From contig JAJSLK010000011.1 in NCBI GenBank assembly GCA_021272165.1, forward strand, positions 61,905 to 125,904: a stretch of 64,000 nt of DNA, read 5' to 3'. The DNA comes from Methylacidiphilales bacterium. GTDB taxonomy: Bacteria; Verrucomicrobiota; Verrucomicrobiia; Methylacidiphilales; UBA1321. Below are positions 26,404-35,937 of this stretch, piece after piece (position 1 is the stretch's first letter; each line of letters starts with the position of its first letter). The notes below the pieces were generated by a model. The model did no database searches, had not been told where the DNA came from, and was given only the letters and a program-made list of their open reading frames with translations. Both the position numbers and the translations under genes were made by a program.

Positions 26404-27810
26404 CTACTTCGCGCCCCAGCCGAAAAGAACGACCGGGATCGTGCGCAGCAGAATCATGAAGTCGAGCCACAGCGACCACCGGTCGATGTACTCCAGGTCC
26501 AGCCGCACCCAGTCCTTGAAATCGCTGATCTTGCTCCGTCCTCGCACCTGCCACAGGCACGTCAGACCGGGCCGCACGCTCATGCGCCGCCGCTGCGTCA
26601 CATCGCCGAAACTCGCTGTCTCGTAGAGCGGCAGGGGACGCGGCCCGACCAGGCTCATCTCGCCCTGGAGCACGTTCCAGAGCTGCGGCAATTCGTCCAG
26701 GCTCGTGCGCCGCAGCCACGCGCCCAGCGGCGTCACGCGCGGATCGTTCTTCACCTTGAAGACCGGCCCCGACATCTCGTTGAGCGCCTCCAGCTCCGCG
26801 CGGGCCTGTTCCGCATTTGTTACCATGCTGCGAAATTTGTACATGCGGAAAGACCGCCCATGCAGCCCACTCCGGTTCTGCGAAAAAATGACCGGCCCAG
26901 CCGAGCTGAACCGGATCAGGAATGCGATCACCAGCATGAACGGCGAAGCCAGGATGAGCAGGATCGCCGCGCCCACGACATCCATCACGCGCTTGGCCAC
27001 CAGCTCCCACGAAATCGTCGGCGTCGTCCGGTAAATCAGCAGTGGCTGTCCGGCGTATTGGTCGAACTGCACATGCGCAACCAGCGTCTGGATGAAATCG
27101 GCTGAGATCCACGCCTCGACCCCCTCCGCCTCGCAAGCCAGCAAGGCCTCCTGCACCTGCGGCAGACTCGTCTCGTCCAGGCTGAACACCACGATGTCCA
27201 CCGCCTCATCATGCAACGTCTCCACAAAGCGGCCCAACCCCTCCTTGCGCAGGTCAAATTCCGCCTTGACCTCGAAATTCCTGCCAGGCTGCGATAGGAA
27301 CCTTTTCTTCCAGCGTTCATTTTCCTCACCCACGCCGCAGAGAAGGACATATTGCCGCAGATGTGCCCGGGTTCCGCGCTGCTTCAGCCAATAATGAAAT
27401 AGCGCTGAGCGCGCCAGCAGCAGTGCCGTCGCCAGCACGAAAAAGATCGCCAGCGCCGTATGACTGACAGTCGATCCGGGAATGTAAAACACCACCACGC
27501 AGGTAAAGAAAGCGATCAGCAATAGGGTCAGCGCCCACATGATCCGGCCCACCACCCGGAACCAGGGAACCGGCGGATGCGTCTGGTAAAAGCCAGTATA
27601 TTCCAACGCCAACGGTCCCAGTGGCAGCGCCAGGGCAATCATCCAGTAGCAATTGCCGAACTGCGGCTGCAGCGGATTGTCCCCAAACCAATTTAGCTGG
27701 TTAAGAATAAAAAAACGCAAGACATGTGCGGCAAAGAGCGAGACGGTAATAATCAGGGCATCCACCAACTGGAGGAATTGCAGATAAAAGTTGTGCTGCC
27801 GGGACAACAT
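26404..27810 (-). CDS. Exopolysaccharide polyprenyl glycosylphosphotransferase (WcaJ/CpsE type)
   Basis: A 468-residue membrane enzyme that starts a polysaccharide repeat unit by moving a sugar-phosphate onto undecaprenyl phosphate. There are four N-terminal helices, then a Rossmann-like middle (YVLLCGVGEENERW), a further membrane segment (AILLILASPFMLVIAFLI) and the catalytic C-terminus KFRSMVTNAEQARAELE ... RVTPLGAWLRRTSLDELPQL ... EMSLVGPRPLPLYE. It follows the GDP-fucose genes by 61 bases on the same strand, so a fucose-containing polysaccharide is likely. It is the last gene of that run. Confidence 0.9.
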   Translation of the reverse strand: MLSRQHNFYLQFLQLVDALIITVSLFAAHVLRFFILNQLNWFGDNPLQPQFGNCYWMIALALPLGPLALEYTGFYQTHPPVPWFRVVGRIMWALTLLLIAFFTCVVVFYIPGSTVSHTALAIFFVLATALLLARSALFHYWLKQRGTRAHLRQYVLLCGVGEENERWKKRFLSQPGRNFEVKAEFDLRKEGLGRFVETLHDEAVDIVVFSLDETSLPQVQEALLACEAEGVEAWISADFIQTLVAHVQFDQYAGQPLLIYRTTPTISWELVAKRVMDVVGAAILLILASPFMLVIAFLIRFSSAGPVIFSQNRSGLHGRSFRMYKFRSMVTNAEQARAELEALNEMSGPVFKVKNDPRVTPLGAWLRRTSLDELPQLWNVLQGEMSLVGPRPLPLYETASFGDVTQRRRMSVRPGLTCLWQVRGRSKISDFKDWVRLDLEYIDRWSLWLDFMILLRTIPVVLFGWGAK

Positions 27811-27871
27811 ACTGGTACTTCGGGGCGGCCTACACCCAGAAGCGTATTACATTAAGATTTCAGGGGCCTGA

Positions 27872-28816
27872 TTAAAAGGTTTTTTTCGCCCGCCCGTTTT
27901 CCAGCCACCATTGATAGGTGCTTTGAAGTCCCTCTTCGAGGCCAATCCTGGCCTTCCACCCCAGCTTGCTCAACTTACTAACATCCAGGAGCTTCCGCGG
28001 TGTCCCATCCGGCTTGGTCGAATCCCATTCGATTTTCCCCTCGAAACCGACCACCCGGCCCACCCGTTGTGCCAGCTCCCGGATGGTGATGTCCTCGCCG
28101 CAGCCGACATTAATGTGTTCCGGTGAATCGTACTTCTCCATCAGGAACAGGCACGCTTCGGCCAAATCGTCGACATGGAGAAATTCGCGATAAACGTTTC
28201 CCGTCCCCCAGAGTGTGAGGCTTTTTTGGTCCTTTTCCTTCGCCAGATGGAATTTGTAGATTAGCGCGGGAAGTACATGGGAATTCTCGAGATCAAAATT
28301 GTCCTCCGGCCCGTAGAGATTCGTCGGCATTGCCGAAATAAAATTCGAGTCATGCTCACGGGCATGGGCCTGGCAAAGCCGGATTCCGCAAATCTTGGCC
28401 AGCGCGTAGGGCTCATTCGTCGGCTCCAGACTGCTAGTCAGCAGAGACTCTTCCTTGATCGGCTGCGGGGCAAACTTTGGATAAATGCATGAGCTGCCCA
28501 GAAAAAGCAGCTTCTTGACGCCATATTCATGCGCGCCGTTGATGAGATTGAGCTGGATCAGCAAATTATCGCTGAGGAACTCGACCCCGTGCGTGACGTT
28601 GGCCCAGATGCCGCCCACCCTTGCCGCCGCGATCAGCACATAGTCGGGCCGGAATTTTTCATAAAAGGCCCGGACTGCCCCCGCGTCGCGCAGATCCAGC
28701 TCCGCGTGCGTCCGCAGCAGCAGATTGGAAAAGCCACGCGCGCGCAACAGGCGAACCAGCGACGAGCCGACCATGCCGCGATGGCCGGCGACGAAAATGG
28801 CATCGGACGGCTTCAT
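27872..28816 (-). CDS. fcl: GDP-L-fucose synthase
   Basis: A 314-residue short-chain dehydrogenase/epimerase that turns GDP-4-keto-6-deoxymannose into GDP-L-fucose. N-terminal NAD(P) motif [14 protein letters not shown], catalytic Ser in [13 protein letters not shown], and Tyr-x-x-x-Lys in [27 protein letters not shown] is a family hallmark. Its ATG overlaps the gmd stop by four bases, completing the GDP-mannose to GDP-fucose pathway. Confidence 0.94.
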   Translation of the reverse strand: MKPSDAIFVAGHRGMVGSSLVRLLRARGFSNLLLRTHAELDLRDAGAVRAFYEKFRPDYVLIAAARVGGIWANVTHGVEFLSDNLLIQLNLINGAHEYGVKKLLFLGSSCIYPKFAPQPIKEESLLTSSLEPTNEPYALAKICGIRLCQAHAREHDSNFISAMPTNLYGPEDNFDLENSHVLPALIYKFHLAKEKDQKSLTLWGTGNVYREFLHVDDLAEACLFLMEKYDSPEHINVGCGEDITIRELAQRVGRVVGFEGKIEWDSTKPDGTPRKLLDVSKLSKLGWKARIGLEEGLQSTYQWWLENGRAKKTF

Positions 28817-29823
28817 GAGCGAATATGTTTGCCGCTGAGCTGCGCCGCCAGCAGCTCAGCATCAGCCTGCACCATGATCCGCACCAGTTCCTTGAAGGTT
28901 ATCTTCGGCTGCCAGCCCAGGATCTTTTTTGCCTTCGACGCATCGCCGATGAGCAGATCAACCTCCGCCGGGCGATAATAACGCGAATCGATCTTCACAT
29001 ATTTTTCCCAATCGAGGTTCGCGCAACCGAAGGCTTCCTCAAGAAACTCCCGCACCGAATGGGTCTCGCCCGTGGCGATCACATAGTCGTCGCCCTTCTC
29101 CTGCTGCAGCATCATCCACATCGCCTCGACAAATTCGGGCGCGTAACCCCAGTCGCGCTTCGCGTCGAGATTTCCAAGATAAAGTTCCTTTTGCAAACCC
29201 GCCTTGATCCGCGCCAGCGCCCGCGTGATTTTCCGTGTAACGAAGGTCTCCCCCCGCCGCGGCGACTCATGGTTGAAGAGAATGCCGTTGCTCGCGTGCA
29301 GTTGATAGCTCTCACGATAATTGACCGTCATCCAGTAGGCATAGACCTTCGCCACACCGTAGGGGCTGCGGGGATAAAACGGCGTGTCCTCGCGCTGTGG
29401 CACCGCCTGCACCATCCCGTACATCTCGCTGCTCGAGGCCTGATAAAAGCGGGCCTTCGGCGCGGCTTGACGGACCGCGTCGAGAACCCGCGTCGCCCCA
29501 AGCGCCGTGATGTCGCCGGTATATTCGGGCACCTCGAAGCTCACCCGCACATGGCTCTGCGCACCGAGATTGTAGATCTCGTCGGGCTGAAGATTGTGCA
29601 GCAGCGTCATCAGCGAGGCCGAATCACCCAGGTCACCGTAATGGAGGAATAACTTCACCCCGGTGATATGCCGGTCCTGGTAAATATGATCGAGCCGCTC
29701 CGTGTTGAACGAACTGGAGCGACGGATGATTCCATGCACCTCGTAACCCTTGCCGAGAAGAAACTCGGCAAGATACGAACCATCCTGCCCGGTGATCCCG
29801 GAAATAAGCGCTTTCTTGCTCAT
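28813..29823 (-). CDS. gmd: GDP-mannose 4,6-dehydratase
   Basis: A 336-residue NADP enzyme making GDP-4-keto-6-deoxy-mannose. N-terminal [24 protein letters not shown] is diagnostic, followed by SSEMYG and the Tyr-Lys pair in [10 protein letters not shown]. The C-terminal [21 protein letters not shown] is typical. Its start overlaps the KhpB-like gene and its stop overlaps fcl (four bases each), so three genes are translationally coupled. Confidence 0.95.
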   Translation of the reverse strand: MSKKALISGITGQDGSYLAEFLLGKGYEVHGIIRRSSSFNTERLDHIYQDRHITGVKLFLHYGDLGDSASLMTLLHNLQPDEIYNLGAQSHVRVSFEVPEYTGDITALGATRVLDAVRQAAPKARFYQASSSEMYGMVQAVPQREDTPFYPRSPYGVAKVYAYWMTVNYRESYQLHASNGILFNHESPRRGETFVTRKITRALARIKAGLQKELYLGNLDAKRDWGYAPEFVEAMWMMLQQEKGDDYVIATGETHSVREFLEEAFGCANLDWEKYVKIDSRYYRPAEVDLLIGDASKAKKILGWQPKITFKELVRIMVQADAELLAAQLSGKHIRS

Positions 29824-30305
29824 ATTTTTTCTGTTTCCGATTTTCCGGCGCCAGGCGAGATCCGCTTCACCAGCGTGATTTGTTTCAGTCGCGCGGTGCT
29901 CTCCTCGCTTTGCGTGGCAATCTCGGGATCATCGACGAAAGCCTGGTGCACCAAGCGCCGGTCAAACGAGTTCATCGGCGCCAACACCAGCGGCTGGCCC
30001 GTCCGCCGCACCTGTTCGGCCAACTCACGCACGCGACCGAGAAAATCCTGTTTTTCCTTCTGCCGGTAACCCTCCACGTCAACGATCACGTTGGCCGTGC
30101 CGCCCTCCCGCCGATCGAGGATGCGGTTGAGGAGATACTGCAAATCCTCCAGCGTGTGGCCGTCGCGCCCGATAAGCCGTCCCGCCTCGCGCGTGTGGAT
30201 GTTAAGCACAATACGCCCCGCAGGCTCCATCTCCTCCACTTCAAAGACGAGGCCGAGATGCCCAAGCATCAGCTCCAATGTTTCGCGCGCATGCGGCAAT
30301 GACAT
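29820..30305 (-). CDS. KhpB/Jag-like RNA-binding protein (KH + R3H)
   Basis: A 161-residue protein. The KH domain has the GxxG loop in [20 protein letters not shown] (about residues 41-60); the R3H domain has the R-x3-H motif in [16 protein letters not shown] (about residues 115-130). The N-terminal Jag domain is missing or short. Such proteins bind RNA and in other bacteria affect cell elongation and envelope growth. They usually sit beside yidC; here the gene overlaps gmd by four bases. It is preceded by the amidohydrolase by 43 bases. Confidence 0.85.
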   Translation of the reverse strand: MSLPHARETLELMLGHLGLVFEVEEMEPAGRIVLNIHTREAGRLIGRDGHTLEDLQYLLNRILDRREGGTANVIVDVEGYRQKEKQDFLGRVRELAEQVRRTGQPLVLAPMNSFDRRLVHQAFVDDPEIATQSEESTARLKQITLVKRISPGAGKSETEKI

Positions 30306-30348
30306 TCCCCCAGCATAAAAGATTGTGCTTCTGCGCCAACCCTTTTCG

Positions 30349-31584
30349 TCAGGGCTTCGCTGATGTCATCTTCACTTTTTTGCCGTTCATCAAAAGCAAC
30401 ATCGGCTCTGCGCGCGACTGGATCACGCGGCAATACGGATCATCTGTCGCACCATCGCCATCAGCGTGGGCAAATGCCACCAGATCGGCATGACTGCCTG
30501 GCGAAATTTCACCGATTTTTCCTGATTGTTTCAATGCGTGCGCGCCGTGGATCGTCGCCATTTCCAGAACGTCCCGGTCAGTCAGTCCATGAAATTCCTG
30601 CATCTCGCGCATCTCCGAACGCATATCGAGCGCATTGTTACTCGCGAGGCTGTCCGTCCCGATGCAGACATTGATGCCATACGACCTCAGTTCCTTGAGC
30701 GGGAACGCGGCGTGGCCGAAATAGGTGTGGCACTTGGGACAGTGTACCACCGATGCGCCCGTGCCCGCCACCAGCTCATAATCGTAATCCTGGAGATAAT
30801 TGAGGTGCGCAATGATACAATCGCCGCCGATCACCCCGTGCTCCACCAGGTGCGACAGCGCCGAGCCGTGCCCGCAGTCGGAATTATCCCGGCCCAAGCC
30901 GGCCAGAAAATCGTGCAGCGGCCCGCGCGCGTAGGAAAACATCTCGTGCTCCTCGACCGATTCGGCGATGTGGGTCGTGGAAAGCATCTGGTATTGCTCG
31001 CTGCACGATTTCGCCAGCCGGTAGAGATCAACCGAAGCCGTGTAGGGCGCGTGGGGCGAGAACCCGAAACCGCCCGTCCACTCCGGATGCTTCTCAAAAA
31101 AATCGAGCGCGTTTCGCAGGGTTGCATCCTGGTCCGCGCGGACCCGCACATCGATCAGCTCCAGGAACCACCACGTCCGCAGAGGCGGCGCCGGCAAATG
31201 CGGCAGCAATTCCGGAAACGCCTCGATGTTGGCGACCGTCGTCACCCCACCCTGCGCCAGAAGCTCAAAACCCTCCGCGATCGATTCAATATAATCCTGC
31301 GTCGTGAACGAGCGCCGCAGCGCATTGATGTTCTTGATCCATTCCGTGAAGCTCTGCCGCGGCGCGATGGCCCCCTTGAATCGCGTGTAATCGAGATGGC
31401 AATGGGCGTTGATCAAACCCGGCAACAGCGTTGCCGCGCCCAGATCGATCACCTCTTCACCCGGCTGCGCGGTCAATTCCGCAGCGGGCGCGACCGCAAC
31501 AATCTCCGCTCCCTCCACCCGGACAGCGCCCCGGAAAATGGGCGGGGAGGAAATCGGCAAAACAATATCGGCAAGATACAACAT
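30349..31584 (-). CDS. Amidohydrolase-family deaminase (ATZ/TRZ-like)
   Basis: A 411-residue metal-dependent hydrolase of the amidohydrolase superfamily. Ligand motifs: AHCHLDYTRFKG (first His pair), HAPYTAS, THIAESVEEHEMF, and the metal Asp in GINVCIGTDSLASNNALDM. The layout is that of the 5'-methylthioadenosine/S-adenosylhomocysteine deaminase or aminofutalosine deaminase group, but the substrate cannot be chosen from sequence. It is the first gene of the minus-strand run continuing into KhpB, gmd and fcl. Confidence 0.82.
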   Translation of the reverse strand: MLYLADIVLPISSPPIFRGAVRVEGAEIVAVAPAAELTAQPGEEVIDLGAATLLPGLINAHCHLDYTRFKGAIAPRQSFTEWIKNINALRRSFTTQDYIESIAEGFELLAQGGVTTVANIEAFPELLPHLPAPPLRTWWFLELIDVRVRADQDATLRNALDFFEKHPEWTGGFGFSPHAPYTASVDLYRLAKSCSEQYQMLSTTHIAESVEEHEMFSYARGPLHDFLAGLGRDNSDCGHGSALSHLVEHGVIGGDCIIAHLNYLQDYDYELVAGTGASVVHCPKCHTYFGHAAFPLKELRSYGINVCIGTDSLASNNALDMRSEMREMQEFHGLTDRDVLEMATIHGAHALKQSGKIGEISPGSHADLVAFAHADGDGATDDPYCRVIQSRAEPMLLLMNGKKVKMTSAKP

Positions 31585-31731
31585 GGAAATTCGTGTCTGT
31601 TCAAATTAACGACTCCGACCGCATCGGTCATGGAAAGATTTGGACTAAATTTGTTTCATCGCGCTGATGATTTGCCGACGTACGAAAAGGGTTGCGACAA
31701 GTGAGCACGCTCGACATGGTTAGGTGAAGCT

Positions 31732-33135
31732 ATGTCTTCATCTTCATCCCCGGCCCAGTCGCCGCGCGCATTTCACTTCCTCGGAATTTGCGGTACCGCC
31801 ATGGGCGCCGTCGCCGCCATGCTTCGCGACGAAGGCTGCACTGTGACGGGCTCCGATGAGAGTGTCTACCCACCCATGTCGACCTTCCTTGCGGAAAAAG
31901 GCATCTCCATCCAGTCCGGTTACCGCCCTGAAAATCTGCCCAAGGACGACACCCTTCTCGTCGTCGGCAACACCATCAAACGCGGCAATCCGGAACTTGA
32001 AGCCGCCCTCGAAATGAAGCGCTTCTACCTCTCACTGCCTGAGACGCTCAAGACCTACTTCCTCCGCAAGACCCACAATCTTGTGGTCACCGGCACCCAC
32101 GGCAAAACCACCACCACCTCGCTCCTGGCCTGGATCTTCGAGCATGCCGGCCGCAAGCCCTCCTATTTCATCGGCGGCCTGCCGAAAAACCTGCCCCAGG
32201 GCTGCAAGAAACAGGACGGCCCCTACTGGATTCTCGAGGGGGACGAATACGACACCGCCTTCTTCGACAAGCGCAGCAAGTTCATCCACTACCTGCCCGA
32301 GCTCGTCATCATCAATAACCTCGAGTTCGACCACGCCGACATCTTCGACGATCTCGCCGCGATCCAGAAATCGTTCTCCCACCTCGTGCGCATCGTCCCG
32401 CGTAACGGGATGATCCTCGTCAACGCCGACGACTCCAATGCGCTCGCCGTGACCAAGGACAGCCCCGCGCCCATCCTCGAAGTCGGCTTCTCCGAAAACG
32501 CCGCCGTCCGCATTCACGACCTCCGCGTTGAAGGCGAAAGCCAGACCTTCCGGGTCCACGACACCAAATTCACGCTCCGCATGTCCGGCACCTTCAATGT
32601 TCGCAACGCCGCCATGGCCATCACCGCCGCCCACTTCTACCAGATTCCCCTCCCCGAAATAGCCCAGGCCGTCGAGGCCTTCGAGGGCGTGCGCCGCCGC
32701 CAGGAAATCCGCGGCGAAGTCCGTGGCGTCACCATCGTCGACGACTTCGGGCACCATCCCACGGCCATGCGCGAAACCCTCCAGGGTCTCCGTCACCGCT
32801 TTCCCCATCGCCGTCTCTGGGCCCTCTTCGAGCCCCGCAGCAACACCACCCGCCGCGCCGTTTTCCAGAAGGAACTCCCCTCCGCTCTCGCCCTCGCTGA
32901 CGGCGTCTTCGTCGCCCAGGTCGCCGCGCTCGAGCAAATTCCACCCGATCAGCGCCTCAATCCGGAAAAAGTCGTCGCCGACATCAAGGCCGCCGGAGTC
33001 GAAGCCCATTACGAACCCGATGCCGACGCCATTGTCGCCCGGCTCAATCCCCTCCTGAAAACCGGCGATGTGGTCGTGGTCTTCAGCAATGGCGGGTTTG
33101 GAGGCATCCACCAGAAGCTATTGAATTTGAAGTGA
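31732..33135 (+). CDS. mpl: UDP-N-acetylmuramate:L-Ala-gamma-D-Glu-meso-DAP ligase
   Basis: A 467-residue Mur-ligase-family enzyme that attaches the recycled tripeptide to UDP-MurNAc, saving peptidoglycan material. N-terminal FLGICGTAMGAVAAMLRDEG, ATP loop GTHGKTTTTSLLAW, then the Mpl-specific SYFIGGLPKNLPQG and DEYDTAFFDKRSKFIHY, which separate it from MurC. The presence of Mpl implies meso-diaminopimelate peptidoglycan and Gram-negative recycling. It stands alone. Confidence 0.93.
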   Translation: MSSSSSPAQSPRAFHFLGICGTAMGAVAAMLRDEGCTVTGSDESVYPPMSTFLAEKGISIQSGYRPENLPKDDTLLVVGNTIKRGNPELEAALEMKRFYLSLPETLKTYFLRKTHNLVVTGTHGKTTTTSLLAWIFEHAGRKPSYFIGGLPKNLPQGCKKQDGPYWILEGDEYDTAFFDKRSKFIHYLPELVIINNLEFDHADIFDDLAAIQKSFSHLVRIVPRNGMILVNADDSNALAVTKDSPAPILEVGFSENAAVRIHDLRVEGESQTFRVHDTKFTLRMSGTFNVRNAAMAITAAHFYQIPLPEIAQAVEAFEGVRRRQEIRGEVRGVTIVDDFGHHPTAMRETLQGLRHRFPHRRLWALFEPRSNTTRRAVFQKELPSALALADGVFVAQVAALEQIPPDQRLNPEKVVADIKAAGVEAHYEPDADAIVARLNPLLKTGDVVVVFSNGGFGGIHQKLLNLK

Positions 33136-33154
33136 TTGCGTTTCTTCCTAAAAC

Positions 33155-33170
33155 ATTACAATCCTGTAAT
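33155..33170. promoter_or_regulatory. Short dyad ATTACA-N4-TGTAAT
   Basis: An AT-rich inverted repeat in the 84-base gap before the secretin-N-like gene; it could be an operator, but a chance hit cannot be excluded. Confidence 0.25.
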
Positions 33171-33219
33171 AATACAAATCCCCGGAAGCCTTTAAGATCG
33201 TTGCGGGGTCTATAAACGT

Positions 33220-34485
33220 ATGCTGCAGCATCGCTATGCCAAATGGGCGTGGGTCATCCTTTTCCTAATCGTCGCCAATATCATCAGCTACTATTACTGG
33301 AACTGGGGCCTCATCACCGTCCACGTCAACGACGCGCCGTTGGGCAAAGTCATCAAAAGCATCGAATGGCAGGGCTGGGTCAATATCTACACCAATCTTG
33401 ATCCTAGCTCGAAGGTCTCCATGGACGTCGACCACGTACCGCTCGCTGAAGCCATGGAAATGCTGGCCGCGCGCGTCAGCGGGCCGCCCATGGGCGCCGA
33501 TCGTGAAGATCGTCCAGACCGGCCTGACCGGCCTGACCGCGCCAATCGCCCCGATGGAAATGGCGCTCCTCCAGGAGGTATTGGCGGTACTGCGGGTGGT
33601 GCACCCTCTCCAGGCGGCGGCCCGCCTCCCGATGGCGGCGGACGCGGCGGCTTTGGCCGGGGTGGTTTCGGAGGGGCACAGTGGAATCTCGCCTTTTTTG
33701 TTGCTCCCACGTCAGCCGAGGTGAAAGCCGAGATCCAGGCCTTTCAATCGGGCACCACCGACGACGATACCCGCGTCTACATGTATCCGACACCGCTCCA
33801 GATGATCTCCTCCGGCGACGACATGCCCGCCGCCGACCCCCGCCAGCAATCGTGGCCCGGCATGAAGCCCGCCGCCGCGCCCACACCTACCCCGACTCCC
33901 GATCCCACCAGTTCGGATCAAATTCCACCTCCGGGCGCCGATCCATCCACCCCGGCCGCGGATGCCGATGCCACGCCCACCGTCCAAACGTATCTCCAGG
34001 CCTTCGCCCAGTCGTCCAACATCTTGATCCTGGCGCCCGGCTCGTGGACCGCGCCCGTCTCCGGCGCACCGCCCGCGCCTGATTCCTCCATCATCAGTGC
34101 GGTGAAGGGATTCATCGGTCGCTGCCGCGGCTCGGTCACGCAGGCCATCGTCCTCCGCATGGGTCGGGTCGGACGCAGCCCTGGCGGCCCTCGCGGCGGA
34201 GGTGGATTTGCCGATATCGACGACATGGCCGACCGGATGCGCAACGCCATCAATGGCCTGCCTGAGGACGCCCGCGCCGACGCCCTCAACCAGCTCAACA
34301 ACGAGGTCAATTTTTATCATACCGTCCAGGCCGCGCCACCCGAGCAGCGGCGCGATATGATCCGGCAGCACACGATGGAAAAGATGACCAATGGCAACAA
34401 TAATTGGCGGCGCACGCCCGAACAACGCGCGGCCCGCTATCAGCGCGTGGTCTCCAACCGCATGACGGCCCAGGGAAAGAAATGA
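33220..34485 (+). CDS. Membrane-anchored protein with secretin/TonB short-N-like domain
   Basis: A 421-residue protein with one N-terminal helix (about residues 8-30). Residues ~32-90 (ITVHVNDAPLGKVIKSIEWQ ... VSMDVDHVPLAEAMEMLA) resemble the STN/secretin N-terminal short domain, which binds partners in type II secretion or TonB systems. Next come tandem RPD/DRP repeats and glycine/proline-rich stretches (100-160), a proline/threonine linker (220-250) and a helical C-terminus. Its TGA overlaps the ATG of a pseudopilin gene, so the pair is probably part of a pilus-like or secretion apparatus. The exact role is unknown. Confidence 0.6.
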   Translation: MLQHRYAKWAWVILFLIVANIISYYYWNWGLITVHVNDAPLGKVIKSIEWQGWVNIYTNLDPSSKVSMDVDHVPLAEAMEMLAARVSGPPMGADREDRPDRPDRPDRANRPDGNGAPPGGIGGTAGGAPSPGGGPPPDGGGRGGFGRGGFGGAQWNLAFFVAPTSAEVKAEIQAFQSGTTDDDTRVYMYPTPLQMISSGDDMPAADPRQQSWPGMKPAAAPTPTPTPDPTSSDQIPPPGADPSTPAADADATPTVQTYLQAFAQSSNILILAPGSWTAPVSGAPPAPDSSIISAVKGFIGRCRGSVTQAIVLRMGRVGRSPGGPRGGGGFADIDDMADRMRNAINGLPEDARADALNQLNNEVNFYHTVQAAPPEQRRDMIRQHTMEKMTNGNNNWRRTPEQRAARYQRVVSNRMTAQGKK

Positions 34486-35024
34486 ACCGCCCTTTCCCGC
34501 GCCGACGCCACTCTATCGCCTTCACCATCGTCGAAATGCTGGTGGTGATCGCCATCATCGCGCTCCTCCTCCAACTCTCCTTCCCGGCCTTTTCCAACGC
34601 CATCAACCGCGCCAAAAGCCTCAAGTGCGCCTCCAACCTTCGCTCCATCGGCATTGCCGCCACCATGGCCGCCAGCGACAACAACAACCAATATCCTGAA
34701 ATCGATCAGGCTGGCGCGCCGATCTACAGTCCGCCCGGCCCGACCATTGTTCAGGCCCTGGGCCCTTACGGCATCATCACCAACACCGTCCAATGCCCGG
34801 TCGATGGCACGGGCGGCGGCAGCAGCTTCGCCAAATACGGCTCAAGCTACGAATGGGACCCTGTCTTCGACGACGAACCGATTAACTCCACCGCCGTCTA
34901 CATCACGCCGACCGTTGTCGTCCCCGTCAGCAGCGGACGCGTCCGGCTCGCCATGGATTTCAACCCGATCCATCATGGCCGCCCCAACGTCGTCTATGGC
35001 GATGGCCATGTTTCCAATCACTAG
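34482..35024 (+). CDS. Type II secretion-like pseudopilin (prepilin N-methylation domain)
   Basis: A 180-residue prepilin-type protein. The start at 34482 (MNRPFPRRRH) overlaps the upstream stop by four bases. The leader ends in SIA|FTIVEMLVVIAIIALL: the cleavage-site Glu(+5) is present, but the residue before Phe is Ala rather than the usual Gly. The C-terminus VYGDGHVSNH carries the D-G motif frequent in the large Planctomycetes/Verrucomicrobia pseudopilin family. It probably assembles in the periplasm with a type II secretion or pilus machine encoded elsewhere. Confidence 0.85.
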   Translation: MNRPFPRRRHSIAFTIVEMLVVIAIIALLLQLSFPAFSNAINRAKSLKCASNLRSIGIAATMAASDNNNQYPEIDQAGAPIYSPPGPTIVQALGPYGIITNTVQCPVDGTGGGSSFAKYGSSYEWDPVFDDEPINSTAVYITPTVVVPVSSGRVRLAMDFNPIHHGRPNVVYGDGHVSNH

Positions 35025-35038
35025 ATATTTAAAAAGCC

Positions 35039-35136
35039 TGTCATCCTGAGCCTGTCGAAAAATCTCCAACTATTTTTCCCTCCAGCTTGTTTTGAAACAA
35101 AAAAGGCAGGAGATGTCCTCGACATACCAGGATTGC
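35039..35136. repeat. Dispersed palindromic repeat, family B (degenerate copy)
   Basis: The left arm is TGTCATCCTGAGCCTGTCGA; the right arm, near 35110-35136, is a decayed reverse complement (GGAGATGTCCTCGAC, then CCAGGATTG). About 100 bases fold back. A better copy is at 43613. Confidence 0.65.
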
Positions 35137-35167
35137 CGCTCCCCGGCTCAATGATTAACCTTGCCCA

Positions 35168-35833
35168 GTGTCCGAACCATCCGCCCCCCTCCACGTTTTA
35201 ATTTCCGGCGGCGAGGGCGATCTTGGGCGGGCGCTACAGCAAGCTTTCTCCGGGGACAAAGTCCATGCCCCGGACCGCCGGGCCATGGATGTCCGCGATG
35301 AAAAGCAGGTCGACGCCTTTTTTTCCGGGCTCGAACAACTCGATGTCCTTATTGCCAACGCCGGCGTGGCCCGCGACGGCCTCGTCGCCAGCCTCAACGC
35401 CGATGATTTCGCCGACATGGTGAACACGAACCTGCGCGGGGCCTTCCTCTGTGCCCGCGCCGCACTCAAGCTCATGGTCCGCCAGCGTCACGGCCATATC
35501 ATCCTCATCGGTTCCCGCGCTGCCCGTTATGGCCCCCGCGGCCAAAGCGCCTACGCCGCGGCTAAGGCCGGACTGGTCGCCTTCGCCCAAACCATCGCCA
35601 AGGAATATGGCGGCCGCAACATCCGCTGCAATGTCGTCCTGCCCGGCTTCATGGAAACCAAAATGACCGCCGGGCTGACCAAGGACCGCAAGGAAGCTGT
35701 CCTCACCGAACATGCCCTCGACCGCTTCAACACGCCCGAAAATGCCGCCCGCTTCATCGCCTTTCTCGCTCGGCTCGACCACGTCTCTGGCCAGGTCTTC
35801 ACCCTCGACTCTCGCATCGACCGCTGGGCATGA
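35168..35833 (+). CDS. Short-chain dehydrogenase/reductase (FabG-like)
   Basis: A 221-residue NAD(P)-dependent reductase with a GTG start. Cofactor motif GGEGDLGRAL at residues 14-23, NAG motif in LIANAGVARDG, catalytic Ser in LIGSRAARYG, and Tyr-x-x-x-Lys in SAYAAAKAGL. It resembles FabG-type 3-oxoacyl-ACP reductases. It is followed after 104 bases (holding a repeat) by BioF, so it may supply acyl intermediates for biotin or a related acyl-amino product; this link is an inference. Confidence 0.85.
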   Translation: MSEPSAPLHVLISGGEGDLGRALQQAFSGDKVHAPDRRAMDVRDEKQVDAFFSGLEQLDVLIANAGVARDGLVASLNADDFADMVNTNLRGAFLCARAALKLMVRQRHGHIILIGSRAARYGPRGQSAYAAAKAGLVAFAQTIAKEYGGRNIRCNVVLPGFMETKMTAGLTKDRKEAVLTEHALDRFNTPENAARFIAFLARLDHVSGQVFTLDSRIDRWA

Positions 35834-35847
35834 AAAATTTTCTCCTC

Positions 35848-35937
35848 TGTCATCCCGAGCTTGTCGAGGGATCAGTTCAGTTGTTCCCCTCGTTCCTAAA
35901 CCCCGTCATCCCAAGCCGGTCGATTGCTCGTTGACCC
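35848..35937. repeat. Family B repeat with fragments of families B and C
   Basis: TGTCATCCCGAGCTTGTCGA plus GGGATCAGTTCAG, then a fragment CCCTCGTTCC (family C), then a second partial GTCATCCCAAGC. The gap before bioF is composed almost wholly of repeat pieces. Confidence 0.6.

Noticed and set aside
30349..31584. Calling the amidohydrolase MqnX (menaquinone) specifically
   Set aside because: No other futalosine genes occur in the window; the radical SAM gene at 52397 reads as ThiH rather than MqnC/MqnE.
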